From: Clavulina sp. PMI_390
Lineage: Eukaryota > Basidiomycota > Agaricomycetes > Cantharellales > Hydnaceae
DNA: 53,643 nucleotides
Reading direction: 5' to 3'
Assembly: GCA_015039315.1 (NCBI GenBank)
Contig: WIDE01000094.1
Location: 74,920 to 128,562 of the forward strand
The translations under genes and the position numbers were made by a program. Positions 33,524 to 44,500 of the stretch are shown here, piece by piece (position 1 is the stretch's first letter; each line of letters opens with the position of its first letter). The notes under the pieces were generated by a model. That model did no database searches. It had not been told where the DNA came from and worked only from the letters and a program-made list of their open reading frames with translations.

Positions 33524-36500
33524 ATGCCGTCGCGTGTCATCATGAGCGACGATGAAAGCGATGGTGCTAATGTGCCTCTGGGAGCCAAGGCTTCCGGTGC
33601 TGGCGCCAGCGCGGCCACTGCCTCAAGGCCAGCTGCAAATGGCCATAGTCCAACGGCCAAGACGAACGGCAATGGCAAGCGCGCGCGGTCCGCATCCGCG
33701 AGCCAGGATCCAACATCGGTGAGTTGTGTGCTGCTCTCCCGTGCATGCGGTGGCCCCACCCCTGAAAATTCTGACAAAATTCGCAAATATTCTAAACGAT
33801 GTCTGGGACAATAGACAAAGCGCTCAAAGGCTAATGGCCACAAACCCTCGTCGTCGTCGACTCCCGCAAAGTCGCGTCCAGCCAAGCGGAAGGCCGTGGT
33901 TGACTCGTCTGACCTGTCTTCCGAGGACGATGTACCCCTAGCCTCTTCCCCCGCCAAACCAGCCAAGCAAGTCGTTGCTCGCGCGATCCCGCCTCCCGGT
34001 ACTGGCGAAGTCGTGTCGTCGCAAGTTCCGCTTGCAGGCGATGCAGCTGCCGCGGCTGCCTCTGCCACTCTCAAACCACCTCCCAAAGCCGGTGCCAAGG
34101 TCAAGACGGAGGACAGCGATAGCGACGATGATGTCCCCCTCAAGACCATGGTGCGCAAGCCCCGCGCGTCTGCGACCAAGGCGAAAGCGAAGGGCAAGTC
34201 AAAGGCCAAGGCTCCACCCAGCGATGAGGACGATGGTGGGGACGACGACTTTGACGCGGAGTCGGAGGATGAAAAGCCTCTGGCGAAGAAGGCGACGAAA
34301 CGTGCGCCACGCGCGAGCAAGCCTCCTCCCAAAAAGCGTGCCAAGGTGTGCCTCACTATCCCCCTATCTTTTGTGCCAGTCGGCGGAGTGTGCTGACCTT
34401 ATTGTCTTGTCTCATCACGTTTGTAGACCGAAGAGGACAGCGATGCCGACGCTGCCGACTCGGAAGACCAGCCATCCACTTCAAAAGCCAAACCCGCTGC
34501 GAAGAAACCCCGCGCGTCAGCAGCTGCAAAGAAGAAGGCCGACGCTGTGAAGACCGAGGACGCAGCTGCCTCGCCGAAGAAGAAGGGTGCCAAGAAGGAA
34601 GAGGAGGAAGAGGACGAAAAGTACCGCTGGTGGGAGGCAGAGGCGCTTGGTGATGGGTCCCAGAAGTGGACCACGCTCGAGCACGGTGGTGTTCTTTTCC
34701 CTCCTGCCTACGAGCCTCTCCCCAATGATGTCAAGATGTACTACAACGGTAAGTGTTTACTGTCCACTAAATACCCTTTGCACTATATATCGTTCTTATC
34801 TGCCCCTCGATTCGGTTCACGCACACAAAGGCAAGCCTGTGAATCTGCCTCCTGAAAGCGAAGAGGTCGCTGGTTTCTTCGGCACGATGCTTGAGACCGA
34901 CCACGCAAAGCAAGATGTACTACAGCGGTAAGTGTCTACTGTCCACTAAATACCCTTTGCACTATATATCGTTCTTATTTGTCCTCGATCCGGTTCGCGC
35001 ACACAAAGGCAAGCCTGTGAACCTGCCTCCTGAAAGCGAAGAGGTCGCTGGTTTCTTCGGCACGATGCTTGAGACCGACCACGCAAAGAATGCAGACTTC
35101 CAAGGCAACTTCTTCAAGGACTTCCTAAGCGTTCTCGCTAAACATCCTGTATGCTATCCTCTATTGCTCTTCACTTCAGCTGGCACGTTCTCACACATTC
35201 TGCTGTTGGTCGCGCATTCTCTCGAACGACTACTTAGCCCCTCGATGGTACCAAAATCACCTCCTTTGACGCGTGCGACTTCACCAAGATGTACGAGTAC
35301 TTCGAGGCTGAGCGCGTCCGCAAGAAGGGTCTTTCTGCGGCGGAGAAAAAGGAGATCAAGGCGAAGAAGGAAGAGCTGGAAACCAGCTATCTGCATTGCC
35401 TGCTTGATGGGCGAAAGGAGAAAGTGGGCAACTTCCGCGCTGAACCGCCGGGGCTGTTCCGAGGACGAGGCGAACACCCGAAGAAGGGTGCTCTGAAGGT
35501 TCGTCCGTGCTGTTCTGTTTATTGCATCACCCCAAATTTATCGCCTATCTCTATTGGCTCTTGAATCCTTTATCCGTATTTATCTAGTTGCGCTTGCGAC
35601 CTGAGGATATTACGATCAATATCGGCGAAGGCGCTCCTGTCCCTGAGCCGAATGTCCCTGGTTCCTGGGGCAAGGTCGTCCACGACAACACGGTGACGTG
35701 GCTTGCGCACTGGAAGGAGAACATCAATGGCAACTCCAAGTATGTCTTCCTTGCCGCTGGCAGCTCCCTGAAGGGCCAGAGCGACATGCAAAAGTTCGAG
35801 AAGGCCCGTGAGCTCAAGGTTCGTAATATTTGTTCACGTTACCTCGCGCTTCCATAAATAAGTGCGCTAACTTGTTCTCATCGTCGCTCTAGAAATACGT
35901 CGACGCCATTCGCAATGATTATCGTCAACAGCTCATATCGAAAGTGACCGCCGAGCGCCAGCTTGCCACCGCCCTGTACTTCATCGATCGCCTCGCGCTC
36001 AGAGCAGGCAACGAGAAGGGTGATGACGAGGCAGATACAGTCGGCTGCTGCTCCCTTCGTTATGAGCACGTTACGTTGCAACCGCCAGACCAGCTCGTGT
36101 TCGACTTCTTGGGTAAAGACTCCATCCGGTACTACAATGTCGTGGACGTTGAGGAGCAGATCTTCAAGAACATCAAGATCTTCAAAAAGGGCAAGGAAGA
36201 AGGTGACGATATCTTTGATCGCGTGACGGTTCGTCGCAACCTCTTCACGGCACTAGCCTCGTGAAACTCTCGCTGATGCCACCACCATCTGTTCGCAGAC
36301 TCAAATCATCAACAAGCATCTCACTTCGTACATGAAGGGTCTTACTGCAAAGGTGTTCCGTACCTACAACGCGTCCATCACGTTCCAGCAACAGCTCGAC
36401 GAGCGTACGCCTAAGAACGGGTCTGTCCTCGAGAAACTCGCCGCTTACAACGAGGCGAATCGCATGGTTGCCATCCTTTGTAACCATCAGCGTAGCGTCA

Positions 36501-37391
36501 GTAAGAACCATGGCTCGTCGATGGAGAAGATGGAGAACGGGGTACGTACTAGTGGTATCATTTGTCTTGACATGCTGGCTGATGTGTTGGTTACCGTCAT
36601 CGTAGATCCGTGCTATCAAGTATCAGCGACGCAAACTTCGATACGGGCTGTTCACGCTCAACAAGAAATACCGCAAAGACCCCGCGCTCGCGGACGACGA
36701 GTCCGACGTTGACGACGACTGGATCGCGACGTACGAAGATGAATCGCGCCAGAAGGACATCGAGAAGGCGACGAAGAAGTTCGACAAGGAGAACGAGAAA
36801 CGCGCTGCGGATGGAGAGAAGCCTCAGGGCCAAGAGGTCCTGGAGGAGCGCATCGAGAAGATTAATGAGGAGTATGATCGTCTCAAGGCTGAGCGCGGGA
36901 GCCAGAATGTCGAGGTGAAGGGCAAGAAGACGGAGGATGCGTTCTTGCAGGCGATTGAGAAGCTTGATTTGAGGATCAAGGCGGAGAAGTTCAAGATGGA
37001 GGATAAGGAGAAGGGCAAGGAGGTTTCGCTGGGTACCAGGTATGTTGCTTTCGTCCTAGTCTATGTCACAGGCCAATGCTTATGACTGGCCTTCCTCCCC
37101 ATAGTAAAATCAACTACCTCGACCCTCGGTGCGTTTCATTCTCTTCCTGGATATCGCTAAACGACCTGCTGACTCATTTTCTACAGTATCACGACCGCTT
37201 GGTGCAAGACCCACAACGTCCCTGTCGAGAAGCTCTTCAACAAGTCCCTGATTGTCAAGTGTACGTGTATCTGTCTTGGATCCTATGCTGGGAATTGCTC
37301 TACAGTCCTGCTGCTGATCTCCGACACTTGCCTTTCTAATCTATCTATAGTCCCGTGGGCGATGGAAGTCAATCCTGACTGGAAGTTCTGA
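33524..37391 (+). CDS. TOP1: DNA topoisomerase I, type IB (943 aa, 12 exons)
   Basis: Exons: 33524-33718, 33815-34345, 34427-34748, 35009-35148, 35238-35498, 35588-35818, 35893-36228, 36299-36541, 36606-37039, 37105-37128, 37187-37260 and 37351-37391 (944 codons with stop). A charged, disordered N-terminus with nuclear signals is followed by the core: [68 protein letters not shown] and ILCNHQR. These hold the catalytic Arg, Lys and His. A coiled-coil linker follows, then the C-terminal SKINYLDPR with the active-site Tyr. The enzyme relaxes supercoils ahead of polymerases in the nucleus. Intron 3 plus the next exon are duplicated in tandem (34732-35088). Only one copy can be spliced in without frameshift, and the model given skips copy 1. 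Confidence 0.93.
34732..34910 (+). repeat. TOP1 intron-exon tandem duplication, copy 1
   Basis: 179 bp covers the end of exon 3, an 82 nt intron and an 80 nt exon (34831-34910). The exon encodes the segment from [17 protein letters not shown] to DHAK. It is followed head-to-tail by copy 2. Both splice sites of copy 1 are intact. Confidence 0.93.
34911..35088 (+). repeat. TOP1 intron-exon tandem duplication, copy 2
   Basis: 178 bp. It differs from copy 1 by one synonymous exonic change, a few intronic substitutions, one indel, and CAACG to CAGCG before the donor. The copy-2 exon begins at 35009 and reads on into the rest of exon 4. Confidence 0.93.
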
Positions 37392-37792
37392 GCTCTCCAG
37401 CCGTCTGCTCCCTTTCGAACCATTTCATCCTCATCAGCTTTCGGCATTGATCGACACCATTTGTGCTTTTTTTTTTCCTTCAACATCATTGGACTCTACA
37501 TGAACTCCTAGCATCCCATTCTCTACGATTCATCAAAACCCATTTTCTACTCCCCACTTATCCATGCCCCTCGATACTTTCTTCATCATACTTCTCCTTT
37601 TACCTTCAAGGGCTTAACCGTTACACGCTAGGTTTACATCCTCCATGTCTCTACCAAAATTCTTATCGACCAGACCGAATAATAGATCGATTCCTCTGTT
37701 GTATGCTGGTGGATAATGAGACTGGTATTGAAGCAACGAAGCTCACTCCCAACCTGACGCATCGTTTCGGCTATCGATACGTCAACTGTGAG
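37392..37792. other. Convergent 3' region
   Basis: About 400 bp lies between TOP1 (plus) and the minus-strand gene ending at 37793. It includes a T-run (T9 near 37470). No supported gene. Confidence 0.45.
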
Positions 37793-38629
37793 CTAATCTT
37801 CGTATTCGACCTTCGCGACGAGACGCGGTTTCTTCGTAGGCGGTTTCGCCTTAGCTGGTGGAGGTGCCTTGGACGCAGACGAGCCCGCCCCAGCGTCAGT
37901 CCTGCCACTAGTCGTAGCCTTGCTGTTCTTCGACCCCTTAGCGTCGCCATCATCGTCACCAGAGCTATCGGACTCGAATTCCGGGGCAGTAACGATACGC
38001 TTGCGCTGTGTGGCGTTGCCTATGGAGCGATTGTTGGGTGCTTTAGGCGCAGGTGGCTTTGACGCTGGTACCCGATCTGTGAAAGTAGATGGTGGATGAG
38101 AACATAAGAATGCGGCCACACTCCAAGTGATAAAGCTAATGATTGAGTAGATCACTCACTGGCTTGCTCGGGTTCGGGTACGGCCGCAGGACGTGATGAC
38201 GAGGTTGGTATGCTCTGCATTGAAGGTAGTCCTGCTGCAGTTCTCTGCGTCGCGTTATATTTCCAGCATGGGGATCACCTCTTAGTTTGGTAGATAAAGC
38301 ACAAGCGGTCGTTGACTCACGGTAGTCTTTTTAAGCAGTTTGTCTACTTCGGCGAGCTGGGCCTCTGCCGCCCCACGGCGAGAAGCCTCTTGTCAGAAAT
38401 TACAATTGATGACCTAGATGGCAATGGCTCTTACGAGTGTCAAAATTTGAGCCCTTCTCCGGAGACGATGGTGCCGAGGACACATATGTATCGCCGGTAT
38501 CGCGCCTGGGAGGAGTGGCTGGGCGGGCAAATGTGCTGGCTGGAAGAGCACTTGGCCCGGAACGGGACGATAAAGCTGAGGTACTGTCACTTGAGCCGAA
38601 CGCTCTGCAACCATGCTTTTGCGCGATCC
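37793..38629 (-). CDS. Unidentified disordered, probably nuclear protein (5' end unresolved)
   Basis: Four minus-strand exons join in frame: 38629-38435, 38388-38321, 38244-38160 and 38076-37793, using good GTAAGA, GTGAGT and GTGAGT donors. The readable ~210 residues begin Ser/Pro-rich, contain a short amphipathic helix (ASRRGAAEAQLAEVDKLLKK) that could form a coiled coil, and end in a Lys/Pro-rich tail (KPPTKKPRLVAKVEYED) after an acidic SSGDDDGD stretch. No family is recognised. Upstream exons probably exist: an open stretch near 38702-38755 encoding SPEESAKRAEKILWD, and possibly sequence up to 39258. The joins could not be settled. The composition suggests a nuclear adaptor. Confidence 0.5.
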
Positions 38630-38904
38630 CTGCGAGCTAACAGCAAAGGCTATGTCAGGTGGCTTCAATGAGTGAACCTCCTAGGAGATTACGTATACTT
38701 ACATCCCACAGAATCTTCTCTGCTCTTTTAGCTGACTCCTCGGGGGAGCAGCTCATTAAATGGATGGGAGAAACTTCCGACCGGCTGGGCCAAAACTTCA
38801 GCTACGGTTGTTGATACAGAGGACCAGTAAGATATCGAGCAGAACATCGACAACACGGAGAGAGTCACTTGCTTTTGTATTTGCATTCTCACCGGTAGTT
38901 CCTG

Positions 38905-39258
38905 TCAGATGAAGCTCTCCCGCGATAATCGCAGAGGCCGCAACACTGGGAGTCTATCAACGGAGAAGCCACGAGGATCACGTACGATGAATATTGAGGC
39001 ACAACCAACAAGAAAGCCAAGCCGATGCATCAGGCCAGCAAGAATCGGCGCCTTCGCCCAGTTATTGGTCTGACTCACAAGTCCCTTAGGCAGTTCATCG
39101 ACCTCTAGTGTGCTTCTCCACCACCTCGTTGGATCCGTGCCAACTGTACCAATCTCAATTGTCCACAGCGTGAACTGCATTTTGGAAAAGAGCATGTATT
39201 TGGAATCGATACCATGGATTTTCTGCATTAGACCGTCAAGTTCGGAGTAGGAATCCAT
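38905..39258 (-). CDS. Unidentified ORF, possibly first exon of the gene ending at 37793
   Basis: A 117-codon minus-strand ORF starts at a true ATG (39258) with MDSYSELDGLMQKIHGIDSK. The first ~80 residues look coding, with evenly spaced hydrophobic and tryptophan residues (FTLWTIEIGT, TRWWRSTLEVDELPKG). The last ~20 may be read-through past a splice site, because another frame there reads as a smooth segment (VAASAIIAGELHLTGTT) before a GTGAGA donor. No family is recognised. It could be the 5' end of the gene listed at 37793-38629 or an independent gene. Confidence 0.35.
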   Translation of the reverse strand: MDSYSELDGLMQKIHGIDSKYMLFSKMQFTLWTIEIGTVGTDPTRWWRSTLEVDELPKGLVSQTNNWAKAPILAGLMHRLGFLVGCASIFIVRDPRGFSVDRLPVLRPLRLSRESFI

Positions 39259-40881
39259 TGAGATAATAGGAGCGTAGACACTTGGAGAGCACTACGATGA
39301 CTTGGTGACAGGCGCGAAACGTCATCGGTAGCGGCGGCAAGCGCCAAGTCCCCGACTGTGTATCTGCCCTCAGCCCCTTGAGGCCAACATCAAATTCGGG
39401 CCTGCGATTCATGTGCCTGTATTTTTACCCTATGTCGGCGACTTGTGCCCTGATCGCCTTCTTGAATCCGTCAAGGATGTCTTGGTTCTTCTCGATTTTT
39501 GTGTGTACCCCACAGAATTACGAACTTAATTACATCTCTCCGCCACCAACGATTCTGCATAGTGGAGCATATGATAATACAACCTCGTTGAAAATTTCAG
39601 CGCACATAACAGTCACTTTGAGTCGATGTGAGGAAGAAGTAGATCGCACAGAGCCATGACAGTCTTTCGTCCCAATCTCATTCAAATTTGCCACATAATA
39701 CTTCAAGCTTACACGCTATAGAGATATTTGGTTACCCGCCTCGAGGCTTCGTCTGAATGCTCGATTGCTTTATCCGCTATACGAGCTAAGGCTGTTGGTT
39801 TTCGTGCAGCGATCGTCGTGATCAATGAAATTGCGTGCTAGTGAAAGGAGCCTAATCATACCGCACAGGTGAAGATTATAGACAACATGTATTGATATCT
39901 CATAGTGCGCTCTTCGTCTCAACCCTCGCTATTAGTGAGTTGCGTCATTCGCTTTTCTTAGCTAGTACTCATGACTTGTTTGTGCAACGGGAAATGTTGT
40001 AGTTAACGCTTCTCAAAATATCTAGCTATAATTTACGGTACTCAATAGCGGTCCTAACATTGCGGGGTGAGCTGGTGAACCATGCATGGGGCTCAAATGG
40101 AAAACCTGATCGTCCGAAAGAACTCTGTTCGGCCTGATTTTTGAGCTCCACAGAGTTTCTCCAGCCAATCAAAAGTCCGGAAGCCGTAACGTGGGAGCTG
40201 ACCATATACCCGAAAAACACTATTGTTATCCCCGAAAGCCGAAACCCCAGCACCTACAAAACCCTCCTTATTCAGTCGGGGACTGTGTTTGGCACAATTC
40301 ATGGGCGCCTAATCGTTCGCCATACAAGCCAGCTATACTTTCCTTCAACTAGCGACGAAAATGCATAAATCATTCGAATTTCTTGATGCTGCTGGTACCC
40401 AGACCCTGCGAGTTGTATACTATCCTATATAAAAGCTCAAGTTCCAGCTGGAGCTCAGTTCGTTTGATCGTAAATCCAGCATCCTAACTCGCCTCGCCCA
40501 GAGTCAAGGACGATCTTTATCTTCTCTTAGCTCTAGAGCGCTCGGCTTGGTGAAACATGACCCCCGGATATTACTCGCCTTCAAAACCTTTTTAATGGCC
40601 ATCTTACCCTCGCTCACTCGCCGCTGCTACTCGTCAGCACCTGCCACCTGCTAGTTTCTAGAAACGGGCTCGGAAGATCAATATTTCGCATCCTGTTGGC
40701 TTTTCTCTATGAATATGATATACTTGCTACTCCACGCTTCCTATATGATTTAGCGCAGCCCGACCTCGATGAAGTCTCGAGGAAAAAGCCCTCGATCAAT
40801 CTGATTACTCATGTGACCTGTTGACTGACGATTTGGTTCCCGCCGCGTCAATTTCGAACCACCCAACACCGCGTAAGCAAT
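39259..40881. other. Intergenic region with a strong TATA box
   Basis: About 1.6 kb without a supported gene. A good TATA box (CTATATAAAAG, 40425-40434) lies about 450 bp upstream of the ATG at 40882. It could drive that gene if its leader is long or contains an intron. Confidence 0.5.
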
Positions 40882-41577
40882 ATGGCAACGTGTTACTTCG
40901 AAATCGCTGGTACGATACTCGCACCTTGCCATCATGTTCCCAAACTTGACGCTTTCGCATCACTGTAGGTGCATCTTACTCGAGCGAGAAACTCCAGAAA
41001 TCCGGTCTATACCGACTCCGTGTTGAGTGGAGCCCTAATGACTTTGAAACTGTCTCAAATGTTGTCACAAGAGTCGTGAGAGTCTCGACAGACAGGGGAA
41101 TTCTGAAGGTAGAGTGGGTGCCATTATATAGCCTGAAGAGGTGTGTTCGATGATATTTGAAGCCCGTGCAGCTGCTGATCAGAGTTGATCTCGTACCCAT
41201 AGATACTTCACCGCCCTACCCCCAACAATAACAGTGAAGGTTCAAAAGCGAGGCTGGCTCCCATTCTGGAGCACCATTGCTCAGGACAAGCTCAGTTGTT
41301 CAACTAACCAGATGATGTCCGGTTTGTGTCGTCACTCTCTTTTTGGGTTGGGACGGCAATCATTGATCCCCCCTCTACAGATCCAGACAGCGGCGCCTTT
41401 AAATATAACTTCTTCGCAACAACTAACAAACCTACCCATACACATAAGGGCGCTCATGCCCTCACAGAATCTGAGGTCTCTTCGGGTATAAATCGTGCGC
41501 ATGATTTACCTACCCCATCCAGTATTTGTCTCGACTCAGCTCATATTTCCTCTGGTATTGTCTCGTTTATTTCATAG
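40882..41577 (+). CDS. Novel beta-rich domain, copy A; probable N-terminus of the downstream NLR
   Basis: Exons 40882-40909, 40969-41140, 41203-41321 and 41381-41485/41577. The domain starts MATCYFEIAG and continues with SYSSEKLQKSGLYRLRVEW and ITVKVQ. Exons 2 and 3 are 172 and 119 nt long with phase 1, 2 and 1 introns, exactly as in the genes at 50611 and 53017. In one reading exon 4 runs to a stop at 41577. In the other, a donor G|GTATAA at 41486 joins the acceptor ending at 41577 and continues in frame into the NACHT/WD40 gene through AGPAANMQAAATAATGEAR, making a 1659-residue protein (40882-46345). I favour the fusion because only 17 nt separate the stop from the next ATG, but a TATAAA at 41487 keeps two separate genes possible. 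No known family recognised. Confidence 0.6.
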
Positions 41578-41594
41578 CTGGTCCAGCTGCTAAT

Positions 41595-44500
41595 ATGCAA
41601 GCGGCCGCCACTGCCGCGACTGGTGAAGCTAGAAAGATCCTTGGAGAGCCCTCCTCCACTGATTTGCTTGATGCCGGGAATGCGGCTGCCAATCGATATG
41701 GAGATGTGTCTTCCGCTGTGCAAGGCATCAATGATGCTTTCCCTGCCCTCCTCAACACAATGGAGGTAGTTCTCAAGATTGGGGACGTCATTGCGGATGT
41801 AAGCATAACTCGTTGCATTTCCATTGCATATGAGATAAACTGAAACCACTAACCTCCTTAGGTGCATCCTATTGCTGGGGCCATTGTTAGTGTCCTGAAA
41901 CTAATTAACTGTGTTGCAACTTCCAGCACTCTTTTGGAGCAGAGCATCCATGAGCTAGTAGACACAATGAATGACTTGTGTATTCTCACAGCAGAGTATG
42001 CTGCAAAACCATCTACTGCTCAACCAAAAATTATCCATGAAAGAGTTCATGCTATTCTCTGCCAAGTCATGTGTGGTGCAAGAGTGATCAAAGCCTATGT
42101 AGAGCAAAAACAAAAGTGTGAGATCATTGCTTTTATACATTCCTTGTTTGTGTAGCTGATGCAATGGGTATTCTCCTCCATCCAGTTGCAGCTCCACTCC
42201 TTGCCTATTTTTCAACTCTCCAACAGCAAGTGGATGATCTCATTGCCCGCTTTACAACTCTCCGGACCAACTTGACAGAGGCTTCTACAGCCCAACTCTT
42301 CCAGGGAATTAATGAAATGGCAGAGGGACTCAAGCACCTAGGTATGTACAACATCATTGCTGCTACTGAGTGTGCACTACTAAAATGTACACTGTGCAGT
42401 TTCAGAGTCCACACTCTCAGCTTTGCCATATGCAATTGATGCTGATTTGGCACTCCATGATGGGAAGAATAGAGGATGCATCCCTGGCACACGTGCTGCA
42501 GTGCTTCAGGCACTTCAAGCTTGGGCATCAGGAGGGGTTGCATCACTAACCCTCAATGCTTTGACACAGCAGCCACAGGAACTGACACTTGATGATGTCA
42601 ACATCCTATGGATGTTTGGAGTGGCTGGATCTGGAAAATCATCAATTGCTGTTAGCTTGGCCAGATTCCTTGAAGAATGCAGAATTAAATTTGCATACTT
42701 CCGCTTTGAAACTGCCAAACAGTCTGAGCTTAATCCCACATGCTGTTTCACCACTATTGCTCTTCAGATAGCAGCACAGATCCCCTCTGCCAAGGCACAG
42801 CTGCTCAAGCTTGTACAAATTCTTTCCAGATCCTCCCGCAAGAGTAAAGATCCATTGGAGCAGCTGCAAAATTTTCTTCTGCCACTTCTTCAAGGGGACA
42901 TAAGTGATGTTCAAAATTGCACCATTATCATTGATGCCCTTGATGAATCAGGTAGGAAGACTGAGCGACAAAGGTTTCTACAAGCCCTGGCCTCATTGGC
43001 AACAAAGCTTCCACCTTCCATCCGGCTTCTATTAATCTCACGGCCTGATCAAGATATCATCACTACTGGAATCCCTGCACCACAACCTCAAAATGTGGCT
43101 ATGCTCCAGATGCATGATCTTCCTCATGATACCACCAAGAAAGATATTGCCCAATATGTGAAGCATATGCTCCATAGCCCACATGTACAAGCCACAGATG
43201 CTGAACTGAGCCAGCTTTCTGAAAAGGCTCAGCTATCATTTCAGTGGGCATCAACAGCATGCCACTATATTGTCAATGAAGATGACCAAAATCAAGCTGT
43301 TGTACCTTCTGAGCGCTTAGAAAACATTCTCTCTGGTGTTGACAACTTTCTCCACCAAGAACATGGTCTCTATGACCTCTACAACACTGTACTCAATGCA
43401 CAATACAAATGGACTGAGCTTAAAGACCTTGAGCTTCCCCTTCTCCTTTTGGGACTATTTGTGGCTGCACAGGAGCCCCTTTCAATTGCTGAAATGCTGG
43501 AGCTTATATCACACAAGCTGCCACAATATAGCAATGATACAAGAACCCAGGAGAAAGCTGCTAGGCTTATGGGGTTTATGTCCTCTGTTATTATAGGAGT
43601 GGACAGTGTCAATACCCCTCTCCTTCCTCTTCACATATCATTCCTGGAATTTCTTCAAGATCAGACCCACAACACTAGGTACAGTGTTGATATCCCTAGG
43701 TCCCATCAGTTTTTGGCAGTAGGCTGTCTTGGGGTCATGCAAAAGAAGCTTTCATTCAACATCTGCCAACTTCCTACCTCATTCCTCCGGAACTCAGCAA
43801 TTCCCAATCTATCAATTCTTGTTCAGGAGTACATTGGCAGACTACTAGCATATACTTGCCAGTTCTGGACATCTCATGTGGCCAAATCCAGTGGAATGGA
43901 GGATATTGCAGCTGCTGTGGCTCTCTTAACAAGCAGAAGATTTTTCCAGTGGCTTGAAGTAATGAGCCTTACCAACACCTCTCCTTTGGAAGCCCTAAAG
44001 CTGCTTTCTAATGATGATATCATGGTATGTGCTACCTTGGGGTCAAAGTGCTGTAATAATTCTTTGTGTCAATCTAGAAAGACCCAAGTGTTTCAGTTCA
44101 CATCCAAGAGGCAATCCATTTCACCTCATTTTATGAGGTTCCAATCATGACAAGTGCCCCACACATTTACACAAGTGCTATTCCATTTATCCCTCCATCT
44201 TCTACATTAAATTCCTACAAAGGGGAATTTGCAGACACAATCAGAGTTCAGTCTGGCCATCAGCAACTATGGTCCACATCAAAATATCAGTTTGCTGCTG
44301 AGAGTGATGTGAGAGCTATTGCAATCTCTCCCACATTGCCTATCCTGGCTGCAGGATTTCATGATGGATCCATTGCTCTGTGGGATTTTAATGATGGGCT
44401 ACAGCAGAGACAGGTTCTCCTTGGTGAAGGGGGAGTTAATGCAGTGACATTTTCAAATGATGGTGAACTACTTGCTTCTGCATCTCAGACTGGAGTTCTC

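Noticed and set aside
33484..34356. A 290-codon minus-strand ORF antisense to TOP1.
   Set aside because: It mirrors the low-complexity Lys/Glu/Ser/Ala coding strand of the TOP1 N-terminus and has no independent domain.
34831..34927. Annotating copy 1 of the duplicated TOP1 exon as an ordinary coding exon.
   Set aside because: Including it with copy 2 shifts the frame and gives a stop 23-25 nt into copy 2; the conserved TOP1 sequence needs only one copy.
38920..38990. A minus-strand reading with ASAIIAGELHL recalls the AGEL motif of HMG-CoA reductase.
   Set aside because: No other reductase motif is present nearby and the surrounding residues do not match, so the resemblance is treated as chance.
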